DNA of 64,000 nt from Rhodoferax sp. (GCF_018780565.1 NZ_JADMJN010000005.1:310001-374000), one strand, 5' to 3'; shown: positions 43,715 through 52,777, counted from the stretch's first letter. A program made the numbers and translations. Notes: generated by a model not told the origin, from the sequence alone.

Positions 43715-44737
43715 GTGACTGATCCCCAATTACCGCTTGGATTCGACCCGACCGATGAGCCGCAGACAGCGCAGCCCCAGGCAAAACCCCGGGTAAAGCC
43801 GCGTCGACCGTTGGCGCCAAAAGCTGAGGTCGTACTGGACATGGAGGCTATGGCGGCATTGCTGTCAAACCATCCCGACTACAAGGTGCTGCGTCGGCTG
43901 GTTCCTGCCCTGCATTTTGATCGAGTCCCCCAGGGTCCGGTTCAATGTGTGCTGGTGCTGGATACCGAGACCACGGGGTTGGACCATAGCCGCGACAAAA
44001 TCATCGAGTTGGCCCTGCTGCGGGTCCATGTCGACACCGCAACCGGTTTGCCGGTGGGTGAGGTCGAGGTCTACGATGGCCTGGAAGACCCGGGCATTCC
44101 CATCTCGCCTGAAGTGCAGACCATTACCGGCATCAGCAATGACATGGTCAAGGGTCAGCGACTGGACGAGGCCCGAATCGCCACAATGCTGGAAGGAGCC
44201 GATCTGGTCATCGCCCACAACGCCGGGTTTGATCGACCGTTTTGTGAGGCCCGAATTCCGGCGTTCATGCAACTGCCGTGGGGCTGTTCCTTCGCTGATA
44301 TCGACTGGAAAAAGGAAGGCCAAGGGTCCGCCAAGCTGGAGTACCTTGCCATGGAAAAAGGCTGGTTCTACGACGCGCACCGCGCCGAGATGGATTGCCA
44401 CGCACTGCTGGCGGTGCTTGGCGACATCTTGCCAAGTTCCGGGCGTACCGGTCTTGCCACCATCATCGAGGCCAGCCGCAGGCCAGCCTTTCGCCTGCAG
44501 GCGACCCGAGCGCCCTTCGAAGCCAAAGACCTTCTCAAGGCGCGAGCCTACCGCTGGAACGCAGAGCAGAAAGTCTGGTACACACGACTTGTTGATGAAG
44601 CGCAACTCATCGCTGAATATGACTGGCTCAAATCGACCGTTTATGCAGGCCGTTCGGCCTCTGTGCAGGTGGAGAAAATGGAGGCTGGCGTGAAGTACTC
44701 GAACCGGGTAGGGGAATTGTCAAATACGCAAATCTGA
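43715..44737 (+). CDS. DEDDh 3'-5' exonuclease (DnaQ-like)
   Basis: A 340-residue protein from a GTG start (VTDPQLPLGFDPTDEPQ); ATG 43628 upstream is possible but gives an unusual N-terminus. The exonuclease domain has motif I LDTETTGLD, KIIELALL, motif II IAHNAGFDRPFCE and motif III HRAEMDCHALL, giving Asp, Glu, Asp, His and Asp in the DEDDh pattern. A Pro/Lys-rich N-terminal tail and a C-terminal KARAYRWNAEQKVWYTRL domain (about 290-310) set it apart from the replicative epsilon subunit. Many such proteins act in repair or RNA turnover. It is next to a nitronate monooxygenase gene on the same strand. Confidence 0.87.
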   Translation: MTDPQLPLGFDPTDEPQTAQPQAKPRVKPRRPLAPKAEVVLDMEAMAALLSNHPDYKVLRRLVPALHFDRVPQGPVQCVLVLDTETTGLDHSRDKIIELALLRVHVDTATGLPVGEVEVYDGLEDPGIPISPEVQTITGISNDMVKGQRLDEARIATMLEGADLVIAHNAGFDRPFCEARIPAFMQLPWGCSFADIDWKKEGQGSAKLEYLAMEKGWFYDAHRAEMDCHALLAVLGDILPSSGRTGLATIIEASRRPAFRLQATRAPFEAKDLLKARAYRWNAEQKVWYTRLVDEAQLIAEYDWLKSTVYAGRSASVQVEKMEAGVKYSNRVGELSNTQI

Positions 44738-44865
44738 CATTTGAGCGGGGTAGAATCCCAGCCATGCAAGACCGGCTTGGCTTGCGATTTTCCGCACTCC
44801 CTGGGCTTGCTTGTGCCGTCGCTCAAGAGGGTCTCCAGGGGCACCGGAACCCCCCAAGGATTTTG

Positions 44866-46110
44866 ATGAAACGTGTTGATGATTTCCGCTTGAAGTTCGG
44901 GAAAAGAGAGTTTGTGCCAATCATGGTTGGTGGCATGGGTGTTGATATTTCAACTGCTGAGTTGGCCCTCGAAGCTGCGCGACTTGGTGGCATTGGGCAC
45001 ATCTCCGATGCAATGGTTCCCGACGTTTCCGACCGACGTTTTGACACCAGTTTCGTCAAGGATAAAACCCGTTTTTACAAGCACAACATCGACAACGCAG
45101 ACAAATCCATCATCAAGTTCGATTTGGGTGTGCTCGCCGATGCAACCAAACGGCATGTGGACGCAACCATGCAAGCCAAGCGTGGCGAGGGCATGATCTT
45201 TGTGAACTGCATGGAAAAGCTCACAATGAACGGGCCTCGCGAAACCTTGCAGGTGCGTATGGCCTCGGCACTGGATGCTGGCATTGATGGCATTACCCTG
45301 AGTGCTGGTTTGCATCTCGGTTCATTTGCGCTGATTGCCGATCACCCCCGGTTTCGCGATGCCAAGCTCGGCATCATCGTGTCTTCAGTGAGAGCGCTGC
45401 AGTTGTTCCTGCGCAAGAACGCCAGGCTGAACCGGTTCCCTGATTACGTGATTGTGGAAGGCCCCCTGGCCGGCGGTCATCTGGGTTTTGGCATGGATTG
45501 GGCTCAGTACGATCTGGCCACCATCACGAACGAGATCGTGCAATACCTGAAAACTGAGCAGCTCGATATTCCCGTGGTTGCAGCCGGTGGCATCTTTACC
45601 GGCAGCGACGCGGTGTCCTTTCTGGAAAATGGTTCCGCCGCTGTCCAGGTCGCCACCCGCTTTACGGTGGCCAACGAGTGCGGTTTGCCGGACAAGGTCA
45701 AGCAGGAATATTTCAAGGCCAGCGAAGACGACATCGTTGTCAACAACATCTCACCAACCGGCTACCCGATGCGTATGCTCAAGAGCACGCCGGCCATTGG
45801 CTCGGGCATCCGTCCGGGGTGTGAGTCTTATGGTTACTTGCTTGATGGAAATGGCAACTGTGCCTACATCACCGCCTACAACCGCGAGGTGGCCTTGCAC
45901 CCCGACGCCAAGACAATTTCGGTCATGGACAAGACCTGCCTGTGCACCCACATGCGCAACTACAACTGCTGGACGTGCGGTCACTATACCTACCGCCTGA
46001 AAGACACGACCCGCCGTTTGGCTGACGGCAACTACCAGACCTTGAGTGCCGAGCACATTTTCAAGGACTACCAGTTCAGCACGGACAACAAGATCGCTTT
46101 GCCAGCCTGA
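44866..46110 (+). CDS. Nitronate monooxygenase family flavoprotein
   Basis: A 414-residue TIM-barrel flavoprotein starting at MKRVDDFRLKFGKREFVPIM, with AAGGA 5 bases upstream. FVPIMVGGMGVDIST binds FMN near the N-terminus, and VVAAGGIFTGSDAVSFLENG with AVQVATRFTVANECG are the phosphate-binding loops. Members oxidise nitroalkanes or nitronates, or reduce enoyl-ACP (FabK-like). The C-terminal 60 residues carry five cysteines (CLC, C, CWTC near residues 380-400), an unusual cluster that could hold a metal. It is followed by a good terminator. Confidence 0.85.
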   Translation: MKRVDDFRLKFGKREFVPIMVGGMGVDISTAELALEAARLGGIGHISDAMVPDVSDRRFDTSFVKDKTRFYKHNIDNADKSIIKFDLGVLADATKRHVDATMQAKRGEGMIFVNCMEKLTMNGPRETLQVRMASALDAGIDGITLSAGLHLGSFALIADHPRFRDAKLGIIVSSVRALQLFLRKNARLNRFPDYVIVEGPLAGGHLGFGMDWAQYDLATITNEIVQYLKTEQLDIPVVAAGGIFTGSDAVSFLENGSAAVQVATRFTVANECGLPDKVKQEYFKASEDDIVVNNISPTGYPMRMLKSTPAIGSGIRPGCESYGYLLDGNGNCAYITAYNREVALHPDAKTISVMDKTCLCTHMRNYNCWTCGHYTYRLKDTTRRLADGNYQTLSAEHIFKDYQFSTDNKIALPA

Positions 46111-46446
46111 TGGCGGGACGCATGAGGACTTGCATCCTCGGCGACGCTGGAGACAGCAGTTTTTTTGAGGATTCTCAATGCTGCACGACCGGAGATTGAG
46201 ATACTTGAACCGTCTCTCAACCCCGGGAATTGGACTCCCCGGGAATTCATCCCCCTCCAGCCTTCGGGCTTGAGGGGGTTTTTTCTTTTATTGATTTGTT
46301 GCGGCATTGATGAATTTCAAACCCGGCATGAGCAAAGCTACCAGCCCCGGCAGAGTCAGCACCGGACGGCCTGCATACGCAGAACATCAGAAATTTGTGC
46401 TCACAGTGAAAATGGGTACAGTCTATTTTTTTGATGAAGGAAAAAG
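46111..46446. other. Gene-free stretch after the nitronate monooxygenase gene
   Basis: 336 bases with the terminator at 46251-46288 and a direct repeat CCCCGGGAATT (46221-46231 and 46237-46247). The final 20 bases hold the GAAGGA ribosome site of the next gene. No coding frame with support. Confidence 0.7.
46251..46288 (+). terminator. Rho-independent terminator of the nitronate monooxygenase gene
   Basis: CCCCCTC pairs with GAGGGGG, with an inner AGCC/GGCT stem and TTCG loop, then TTTTTTCTTTT. Confidence 0.92.
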
Positions 46447-47751
46447 ATGAAGTTGCTCTTGCGGTTCCTGATCTTGCTGGGTTTCCTGCTGGTTCACCTG
46501 AATGGCCATGCTCAGGGCTCAATGCTTCGGGTGACCTGCGAGGGCGCTGATGTCGGTGCCGAGGTGTCGGTCAATGGGGTGTTCAAAGGCGAATGCCCCT
46601 TGGACATGTCGGTTGGGGCCGGAACCTTCAAGTTGCGTCTGGTGAAGAAGGTGGAGAGCACCCGTGAAAAGATTTTTGAGCAAGAGGTGCGTATGGGTGA
46701 CGGGGTGGTTAAGAAGATCGAAGCTCGCTTGGGTCCTGCCCAATTTACGGCTGACGGTCAGCGCATCGAAGCCGAGCGGGAGCGTCAGGCTGCAGACAAG
46801 CGTCGCCAGGAGCAAGAAGCCGCCCGGGTGCGTGAGGACAACCGCCAGCGCGAACTTGCGTTGGCCGAACAACGCAGGATCGAAATGCAGACCCGTGCGC
46901 TCGCTGAATTCAAGGCCCAGGGCCTTGAACCCGGCAATGGCAAATCTTTCCGCGATTGTCCAGAGTGTCCTGAAATGGTCCTGGTACCTCCTGGACAGCT
47001 GCCGCAGCGAATTCCGCCGGCCAATGCGCTGATTGCCTGGCTGAATCAAGTCACCATTGCCAATCCTTTGGCCATTGGTAAATTCGAGGTCACCTACGAT
47101 GAATGGGAGGCGTGTGTGGCCGTTGGCGCCTGCAGCCCTATGCCGGAAGGCGTGACTTCTGGGGTCTTCACCACCACGCGCTGGGGCAAAGGCCGCCAAC
47201 CGGTGATCTTCCCCCAGCGATCGGATGCGCTGGCCTACCTCGCCTGGCTTTCCAAGAAAACCGGATATAGCTACCGACTGTTGTCGCTTGCTGAATTCAC
47301 CTATGCGGCACGCGGCGGGCGCAGCAGCAAATTACCCTGGGGTGACGAGGTCGGGTCTAACAATGCGAACTGCAAGAACTGCGACTTCAGGTTAGGCGGC
47401 TCGCAACCGGCCCCTGTGGGGTCCTTTGCTGCCAATGATTGGGGCTTGCACGATATGCTGGGCAACGTGAGCGAGATGGTTGCGGACTGTAATGTGCTGC
47501 CTGCCAAGTATGCCGCGATGCCCAAGGATGGAAGTCCTTCGCGTGCCGAGCATTGCGCTATCACGAGTCCGCCAGCCAGCAGGGCGATTCTGGGTGACTC
47601 CTATGTTGTCATGGGTGCCAGTTGGAACGAGGACATCGGCAGCGGTATTTCCATCAGCCAAGGCTACGAAAAGCACGGGCTGTCGACCCTGGGACTGCGT
47701 GTCGCGCGGACCCTTCAGCCCAAAGCGCCAGACGCGGGCTTGGGAAAATAA
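46447..47751 (+). CDS. Exported protein with PEGA-like domain and FGE/SUMF1-like domain
   Basis: A 434-residue protein with a signal peptide (MKLLLRFLILLGFLLVHLNG, cleavage near AQG). Residues about 25-110 form a PEGA-like beta module (VSVNGVFKGECPLDMSVG). An Arg/Glu-rich coiled coil follows (about 110-155), then a formylglycine-generating-enzyme-like (SUMF1) domain starting at EMVLVPPGQ and closing with GASWNEDIG and GLRVART. The active-site cysteines of real FGEs are not present at the GGSW and C-terminal positions, so it is probably a binding domain. The N-terminal module is repeated in the Sel1 protein at 49569. The next gene starts 1 base after its stop. Confidence 0.85.
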   Translation: MKLLLRFLILLGFLLVHLNGHAQGSMLRVTCEGADVGAEVSVNGVFKGECPLDMSVGAGTFKLRLVKKVESTREKIFEQEVRMGDGVVKKIEARLGPAQFTADGQRIEAERERQAADKRRQEQEAARVREDNRQRELALAEQRRIEMQTRALAEFKAQGLEPGNGKSFRDCPECPEMVLVPPGQLPQRIPPANALIAWLNQVTIANPLAIGKFEVTYDEWEACVAVGACSPMPEGVTSGVFTTTRWGKGRQPVIFPQRSDALAYLAWLSKKTGYSYRLLSLAEFTYAARGGRSSKLPWGDEVGSNNANCKNCDFRLGGSQPAPVGSFAANDWGLHDMLGNVSEMVADCNVLPAKYAAMPKDGSPSRAEHCAITSPPASRAILGDSYVVMGASWNEDIGSGISISQGYEKHGLSTLGLRVARTLQPKAPDAGLGK

Positions 47752-47752
47752 A

Positions 47753-49567
47753 ATGATCCGAAAATTTTGCACCGTGGCTGGCATGGTCTTTTTGCTGGCG
47801 TTTGCTGCATTCGCCCAGGGACCTGTCACCCAAAATCCCATCACTGACCTTGCCTATTCAGCGCAACCGGGCAAACAGTTGTACCTTACCGGAAAGTATC
47901 AGGGGCAAACTGTCAACATGGTGCGCACAGGTGCGCTGGGCGTTGGCAAGTTGACTGTGTACACGGGTACGCCGACTGACCGTGTGCGACTGACCATAGA
48001 CGACAACAAGGGTTTGCAGGAGATCCTGGCTCTGGACAAGGGGCAGCGGATGACGCTGAATCGGGTCGGTCAAGAGCGAATCGAATACCGCCTGTACGCG
48101 CCGGACCGCCGGTTCATCATCGGATCGGTTCTCTACCGAAAGGATGGGCGTTGGATGCAAGGGCTGATGACGAGCGAGGCTTTCGCCGGCTATTCGGTGT
48201 TGACCGGAGTGACCGATGTAAGCGAAAAGTTTGCGTTTCAATCCACGGAGCCAAAGCTTGACCTGGCCCGTTGGTTCAAAAATGCGTGGCAGAACATCCA
48301 CCTGATTTCAACTGCGCATGCCCAGGAAGAGGAAAACCTGATCCAGGGGTTTTTCAGCCAGTCTGCACAGGACGCCAGACAGCGATGGAGTGCACCCTTG
48401 CATGAAATGTTCAAAGGCTCCCTGGTGGGGGCTGCAGCGTTCACGGTCAAGCTGGTGGGGCAAACGGTGGCGACGGGTGAAACCGTTGCCCTGGGCGGCG
48501 CCGTGGCCGCTGCGGCGCCGTTTCTGGTTGCGGTCGGTACCGGCGTTGCCGTGGGCATTGCCGCTGATCGGGTCTACAACTGGGCGGAGGGCAAAAATCT
48601 GGGGGGCAGCGCCTCTGTGCGGGACTTGTATGACAGGCTGGTCGCCGGCACCCGGTTCAGCAACGAAGCTGGCCAACTTCCCCCCATGCCGTCCGTCGCA
48701 AACGCACCGGTCCGTGCGCCGTCCTCATCCTTGTCCGGCCTTCTGGATATGGTGGACAAGCAGGATAAATTGGACAAACAGGATTTCCGCGCCTCATTGG
48801 ACATTGCTGACGCATGCACACGAAAACGTGATTTTGCATGTGCGAATGAACAGCTTGCTGACGCGTCCAAGCTGGCCTCCAGCGCTGCGGATCGGCAGTC
48901 GATTGCCTCGGCACGGCAGGGTATCGAAGTTGAAAAATCGCGGGTTGCGGAGGAAGCCCGTGTGCGAGCTGCAGCAGAGCGACAACGTGCCGAGGCCGAG
49001 CAACAGCGAATCGCGCAGGCGGAGCGTCAAAGGCAGCAACAAGCTGAAGCCAGCAAGTCCAGTGGTTTTCAGTGGGGTAAGGCCGGCGCCTTGTTGGCGG
49101 GATCCGCCATTGGCGGAATCGGCAAATTGTCAGGAGAAACGCAAGTCAAAATCATCACTGGAATCCTGCAGGACAGCTCGGCGGGACAGACAGGTATTGG
49201 CAACACCACGGCGGCACTTAACAGCAGTGCACCTTCTGGCAGCGGTCGCAACTCGGCTCAGCAGGCGGCCAGCCCTGCTGTGGGGGCAGGATCGCGCAGC
49301 AGTGAGGTGTGGCACGATGACTACAGCAACCAGGTCATCGCAACCGGCGTGGTCAAGCAGTACCCTGACCACGAAAGAAATATTCCCGGCGATGTTGTCG
49401 CCAGCAAAATGAGTTCAATGTCGGCGGCTCAGGCGGTTTGGGGAGCCCAGGGCGGAACAGTGACCGAGTATTCGGGCTGCGGCGCTTGTGGCGTGGGATC
49501 ATCCATCAAGGTCGTCGTCAAATTCAGCTCGATCATCGACACCCATATTTTTCGCCGCGACAAGTGA
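47753..49567 (+). CDS. Large exported protein of unknown function
   Basis: A 604-residue protein of no recognised family, whose ATG lies one base after the stop of the FGE-like gene, indicating coupling. A signal peptide (MIRKFCTVAGMVFLLAFAAF) precedes a beta-rich N-terminal region (about 25-180). A glycine/alanine-rich hydrophobic stretch GGAVAAAAPFLVAVGTGVAV (about 245-265) could be membrane inserted. A long Glu/Gln/Arg coiled coil (about 385-440) and a short hydrophobic patch (GALLAGSAIGGIG) follow, and a Cys pair CGAC is near the C-terminus. It converges on the Sel1 gene with a 1-base gap. The two genes probably act at the envelope together. Confidence 0.8.
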   Translation: MIRKFCTVAGMVFLLAFAAFAQGPVTQNPITDLAYSAQPGKQLYLTGKYQGQTVNMVRTGALGVGKLTVYTGTPTDRVRLTIDDNKGLQEILALDKGQRMTLNRVGQERIEYRLYAPDRRFIIGSVLYRKDGRWMQGLMTSEAFAGYSVLTGVTDVSEKFAFQSTEPKLDLARWFKNAWQNIHLISTAHAQEEENLIQGFFSQSAQDARQRWSAPLHEMFKGSLVGAAAFTVKLVGQTVATGETVALGGAVAAAAPFLVAVGTGVAVGIAADRVYNWAEGKNLGGSASVRDLYDRLVAGTRFSNEAGQLPPMPSVANAPVRAPSSSLSGLLDMVDKQDKLDKQDFRASLDIADACTRKRDFACANEQLADASKLASSAADRQSIASARQGIEVEKSRVAEEARVRAAAERQRAEAEQQRIAQAERQRQQQAEASKSSGFQWGKAGALLAGSAIGGIGKLSGETQVKIITGILQDSSAGQTGIGNTTAALNSSAPSGSGRNSAQQAASPAVGAGSRSSEVWHDDYSNQVIATGVVKQYPDHERNIPGDVVASKMSSMSAAQAVWGAQGGTVTEYSGCGACGVGSSIKVVVKFSSIIDTHIFRRDK

Positions 49568-49568
49568 T

Positions 49569-50432
49569 CTATTGCAGGCCACGCCGCTTCAATTCACTAA
49601 TGGCCGACGCATAGCCCTTTTCCGCCGCCTTTCGGTACCAGGCGATGGCCTCTGTCTCATTTTGTGCAACACCCTTACCTGTGGCAAGGTGAACCCCGAG
49701 GTTGAACATGCCAAGTGGATAACCGGCTTCGGCTGCTTTGCGGAACCAAAAAACGGCTTGCTCGCTGCTTTGCTCAACTCCCTTTCCAATGTAGTAGTTA
49801 TAGCCAAGACTGGTCATGCCGACAACCTGCCCCGCCTCTGCCGCTTTTCGGTACCAGATCACCGCCTGTTCGTCACTTTGCTCAATACCCTTTCCGTTTG
49901 CGTAGCGGGTCGCGAGATTGAGCATTGCACCTGACTGGCCACCTTCAGCTGCTTTGCGATACCAGTGGACCGCCTGCACGTCATTTTGAGCAACCCCCTT
50001 GCCAATTGCGTAGTTGTAGCCCACCGTGAACATTGCCACAGCATTCCCGGCTTCCGCCAACTGCAGTGATTTTTGCATGGCGGCTTCGTCCTGACGCCGG
50101 GCTTCCAACGCACTCTGTTGACCTGCTGCGCTCAGTTGGGGGGCAGAAAGCGTGACTTCCACCTTCTTCACAACGCCATCACCCAGCCGCACGGTCTGTT
50201 CAAAAATCCGTTCGCGGGATGCATCCAGGGTTTTGACAACCCGTAGTTTTTGCTCCCCCTCCTGCACGGCAATATCCAGCGGACATTCGCCCTTGAACTT
50301 GCCGTTGACCAGTACTTCAGCGCCTGTAGCTTCGCCGTCGCAGGTCACGCGTAACAGCGAGTCCGCAGCATAAGCATTTGCCATAGCCAGTAGTACGCAG
50401 GTCAACAAGGAGAGGGTGCGTGTGTTTTTCAT
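49569..50432 (-). CDS. Exported PEGA-like/Sel1-repeat protein
   Basis: A 287-residue protein with a signal peptide ending near AYA (residue 22). Residues 24-105 are the same beta module as in the FGE-like protein: LLRVTCDGEATGAEVLVNG, then FKGECPLDIAV, and IFEQTVRLGDGVVKKVEV. Four Sel1-type TPR repeats follow from about residue 120, each with AVxWYRKAAExG and xxLGxxYxxGKGVxQ patterns, forming a solenoid for protein contacts. It is on the opposite strand, tail to tail with the 604-residue gene. The shared module suggests the convergent genes serve one envelope process. Confidence 0.9.
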   Translation of the reverse strand: MKNTRTLSLLTCVLLAMANAYAADSLLRVTCDGEATGAEVLVNGKFKGECPLDIAVQEGEQKLRVVKTLDASRERIFEQTVRLGDGVVKKVEVTLSAPQLSAAGQQSALEARRQDEAAMQKSLQLAEAGNAVAMFTVGYNYAIGKGVAQNDVQAVHWYRKAAEGGQSGAMLNLATRYANGKGIEQSDEQAVIWYRKAAEAGQVVGMTSLGYNYYIGKGVEQSSEQAVFWFRKAAEAGYPLGMFNLGVHLATGKGVAQNETEAIAWYRKAAEKGYASAISELKRRGLQ

Positions 50433-50544
50433 GTGTCAGAACCACTGTGTTGATGTGAGGGTTCTACCACATTGGAGTGTGAGCTCAATGGCTGCTACCC
50501 CTTTCTATAATTGAGGCAGGCACCCACCAACGATTGAGATTGAC

Positions 50545-51450
50545 ATGCAAAAAGACGCTGCAGCAAAGGCTGCGCCAGAGAGCAGCAAAGGTACGGCCCT
50601 GGGCCAGTTGCTGGATTTGTTCCAGCTCGAACACGTCGAGCCGGATCACTATGTCGGCCAGAGTCTGGATCTTGGGTTTCGCAATCTCTTTGGTGGGCAC
50701 ATTCTCGGACAAGCGCTGGTGGCTGCCGGAAACACGTGTGAGCAACGCAACGCACATTCCCTGCACGCTTACTTCATCCGGGGTGGCGATGCGCGCGCGC
50801 CCGTTCAGTACAACGTGGACCGTCTTCGGGATGGCAACAGTTTCAGTGTACGTCGTGTCACAGCTTCTCAGGCGGGGAAGGCCATCCTGATTCTGTCGTC
50901 ATCGTTTCAGGCGGATGAGGAAGGATTTGAGCATCAGATAGACATGCCGGACGTGCCACCGCCCGAGTCGCTCACCGATGTTTTTCGTCAAACTCGCCCA
51001 GCGCCCGAACTGAAGTCCTCGGGAGCACAGGAGCCGATCAGGCCTGATCTGGCCATTGAAATCCGTCCTGTGGATCCCGTGGATCCCAAGCATCCCGAAA
51101 AGAAGACCCCGGTCCAGTACATCTGGTTTCGCGCCGATGGTCCGGTTCCTGATAACCAGGCACTGCAGAAGTGCCTCTTGGCCTACGCATCTGATTTCAA
51201 TTTGCTCAGCACCTGCATGCGACCGCATGGCGTTACCCACGCCCAGCCCGACATGATGACGGCGAGCCTTGATCACGCGATGTGGTTTTACCGTGATTTT
51301 CGGATGGATGACTGGCTACTTTACGCCAGCGATAGTCCAACCAGTGGCCATGCCCGAGGGTTCAATCGCGGCAACGTATTTCGTCGCGATGGAACCCTGG
51401 TTGCCTGCGTTACACAAGAAGGTTTGATCAGAAAAATTGACCCACGCTGA
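50545..51450 (+). CDS. tesB: Acyl-CoA thioesterase II
   Basis: A 301-residue double hot-dog protein of the TesB family. GQSLDLGFRNLFGGHILGQA and HSLHAYFIRGGDARAPVQYN form the first domain; the second ends in LDHAMWFYRDFRMDDWLLYA and HARGFNRGNVFRRDGTLVAC, carrying the catalytic Asp-Gln-Thr set. TesB hydrolyses medium and long acyl-CoAs, also as a safety valve. It is divergent from the Sel1 gene and converges on the SSB-like gene with a 23-base gap. Confidence 0.95.
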   Translation: MQKDAAAKAAPESSKGTALGQLLDLFQLEHVEPDHYVGQSLDLGFRNLFGGHILGQALVAAGNTCEQRNAHSLHAYFIRGGDARAPVQYNVDRLRDGNSFSVRRVTASQAGKAILILSSSFQADEEGFEHQIDMPDVPPPESLTDVFRQTRPAPELKSSGAQEPIRPDLAIEIRPVDPVDPKHPEKKTPVQYIWFRADGPVPDNQALQKCLLAYASDFNLLSTCMRPHGVTHAQPDMMTASLDHAMWFYRDFRMDDWLLYASDSPTSGHARGFNRGNVFRRDGTLVACVTQEGLIRKIDPR

Positions 51451-51473
51451 ACAGCGTTGATCCCCATGCAGTT

Positions 51474-51827
51474 CTAGGCAGCGGGTTCATCACGCATGGT
51501 TGTGGCGTCAAGGTCCATCTGCTTTCGATTGACGTGGTACGCGGTCAGCACCTGTGTGGCAATCATGTCCAGGGCGGGGCGCGTGTTACCTTGTTTGTCA
51601 GTCCACACCTTGGGGGTCAGGGCGCCGGACAGTGCCAGGGCATCACCGTCGTCCAGCGCCATCAGCGCCGCACTGGCCTCTGTAGCAAACGCAATCACAT
51701 TGACGATGAGGCTTTCGCCATCGCCAGCACTGGCCTTGACTTTGGCCAGCGCGAATGAGGAGCCGTTCTTTCCTTGACGGGTCTCTGCCACGCCTACCAG
51801 CTTGCCAGCAATCAGGCCTTCGATCAT
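51474..51827 (-). CDS. Single-stranded DNA-binding (OB-fold) protein-like
   Basis: A 117-residue protein with an OB-fold N-terminal region (MIEGLIAGKLVGVAETRQGK, FALAKVKASAGDGESLIVNV) and ALSGALTPKVWTDKQGNTRP as the later strands. This resembles phage- or plasmid-type SSB homologues rather than housekeeping SSB, as the acidic C-terminal tip (DDDIPF type) is missing; the end reads TMRDEPAA. It could bind ssDNA or act with a mobile element. It is alone on the minus strand, between tesB and the anti-sigma-like gene. Confidence 0.75.
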   Translation of the reverse strand: MIEGLIAGKLVGVAETRQGKNGSSFALAKVKASAGDGESLIVNVIAFATEASAALMALDDGDALALSGALTPKVWTDKQGNTRPALDMIATQVLTAYHVNRKQMDLDATTMRDEPAA

Positions 51828-51929
51828 GAATCTTCCTTGACCCCATAGGGGGCATGCATCGGCATCCTTCGATGCCTGTTGACTTCAACTCGGTAGTGCA
51901 GTCTACGTGAACCGTCGGGCTTTATGCCG

Positions 51930-52445
51930 TCACAACGCCTTTTGCACGACTGCGCCGGTAAACAGATAGGGCAGGCTGGGGCCAGCGCCCGGTGCGGTTC
52001 CGCCCTTGTTTTCAACGCTAATGGCCAATTGGCGCACATTCACTAAAGCTGTTGCGTCAGCGGCCATTCGCAGGGTCTTGCCCGGGCTCTTCAAAATACC
52101 CAGTGAATAGGGTTGACCAGCCAAGGGAAGTGCCCATAACTGCATCGTATCTTCGCGACCTTCAACGACGCTGTTCAGACGTTGAATCTGCAGGACGCTG
52201 TCCTGCGAGTCTTGCGTGATGAGCATGGCAGGTGTTTGCTGCCTGTCCATCAACACGGCAATGTATTTGATCTGTGCGCTACTCTGCAGCTTGGTCTGAA
52301 GGTGGCGAATCTGGGCCGTCAACTGCTCGAACATGCTGACACCTGTGGCAATGGCGATGGCCATGAGCAGCAGGCAAGCGATGGTGGCAGCCCGCCAGCG
52401 CGCGGCGTGACGGCTAGGCGGAGAGGACGAGGTGGGTTCGATCAT
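51930..52445 (-). CDS. Anti-sigma factor-like protein (RskA C-terminal domain)
   Basis: A 171-residue protein with one membrane helix near the N-terminus (ATIACLLLMAIAIATGVSMF, about 20-39). The rest fits the extracytoplasmic RskA-type C-terminal domain: MQLWALPLAGQPYSLGILKS and LAISVENKGGTAPGAGPSLP. A cytoplasmic zinc anti-sigma domain is missing and no sigma factor gene is near, so it may be a truncated or stand-alone member. Its start overlaps the stop of the 111-residue gene by 4 bases, so the two are coupled. Confidence 0.7.
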   Translation of the reverse strand: MIEPTSSSPPSRHAARWRAATIACLLLMAIAIATGVSMFEQLTAQIRHLQTKLQSSAQIKYIAVLMDRQQTPAMLITQDSQDSVLQIQRLNSVVEGREDTMQLWALPLAGQPYSLGILKSPGKTLRMAADATALVNVRQLAISVENKGGTAPGAGPSLPYLFTGAVVQKAL

Positions 52446-52777
52446 GGACGCGCAGGGTCTGAGCCTTCTTGGAGTACGGCTTCAAACTCTGCCAGCTCTT
52501 GACCAATCTGCGCATATTTTTTCGACTTGGCTCGGTTGTCACTCCACTTGAGTACAGCGGCTTCCAAATCTTCTTTGAAATGAGCGAGTGCTGATTCTTT
52601 GACGCCCTTGGTGGCCGTCTTTGACGTACTGGACCAGAGGTCAATGAGATTTGACAGGCCATTATCGAAATCGTCGAAGGATTCGAGGTGGATCCACTTT
52701 CCGCTTTGATCAAACATTGTTTCTTTCGGTAATTGCATGTATTTCAGTTTGGCGGAGCGATCGGTGATCCGGGCCAT
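52442..52777 (-). CDS. Hypothetical protein, coupled to the anti-sigma-like gene
   Basis: A 111-residue soluble protein of no recognised family. It is rich in charged residues and predicted helical from about residue 50 (KESALAHFKEDLEAAVLKWS). Start 52777 has no clear ribosome site; Met14 (52738) is an alternative. ATGA overlap with the anti-sigma-like gene suggests an operon of two. It may supply the cytoplasmic part missing from that anti-sigma factor, but no sequence feature shows this. Confidence 0.65.
   Translation of the reverse strand: MARITDRSAKLKYMQLPKETMFDQSGKWIHLESFDDFDNGLSNLIDLWSSTSKTATKGVKESALAHFKEDLEAAVLKWSDNRAKSKKYAQIGQELAEFEAVLQEGSDPARP

Noticed and set aside
46221..46247. 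CCCCGGGAATT direct repeat as an insertion-sequence scar
   Set aside because: There is no transposase fragment or inverted end nearby; it may be chance next to the terminator.
51474..51827. Calling the OB-fold protein the housekeeping SSB
   Set aside because: The acidic C-terminal tip is missing and it is shorter than chromosomal SSB.
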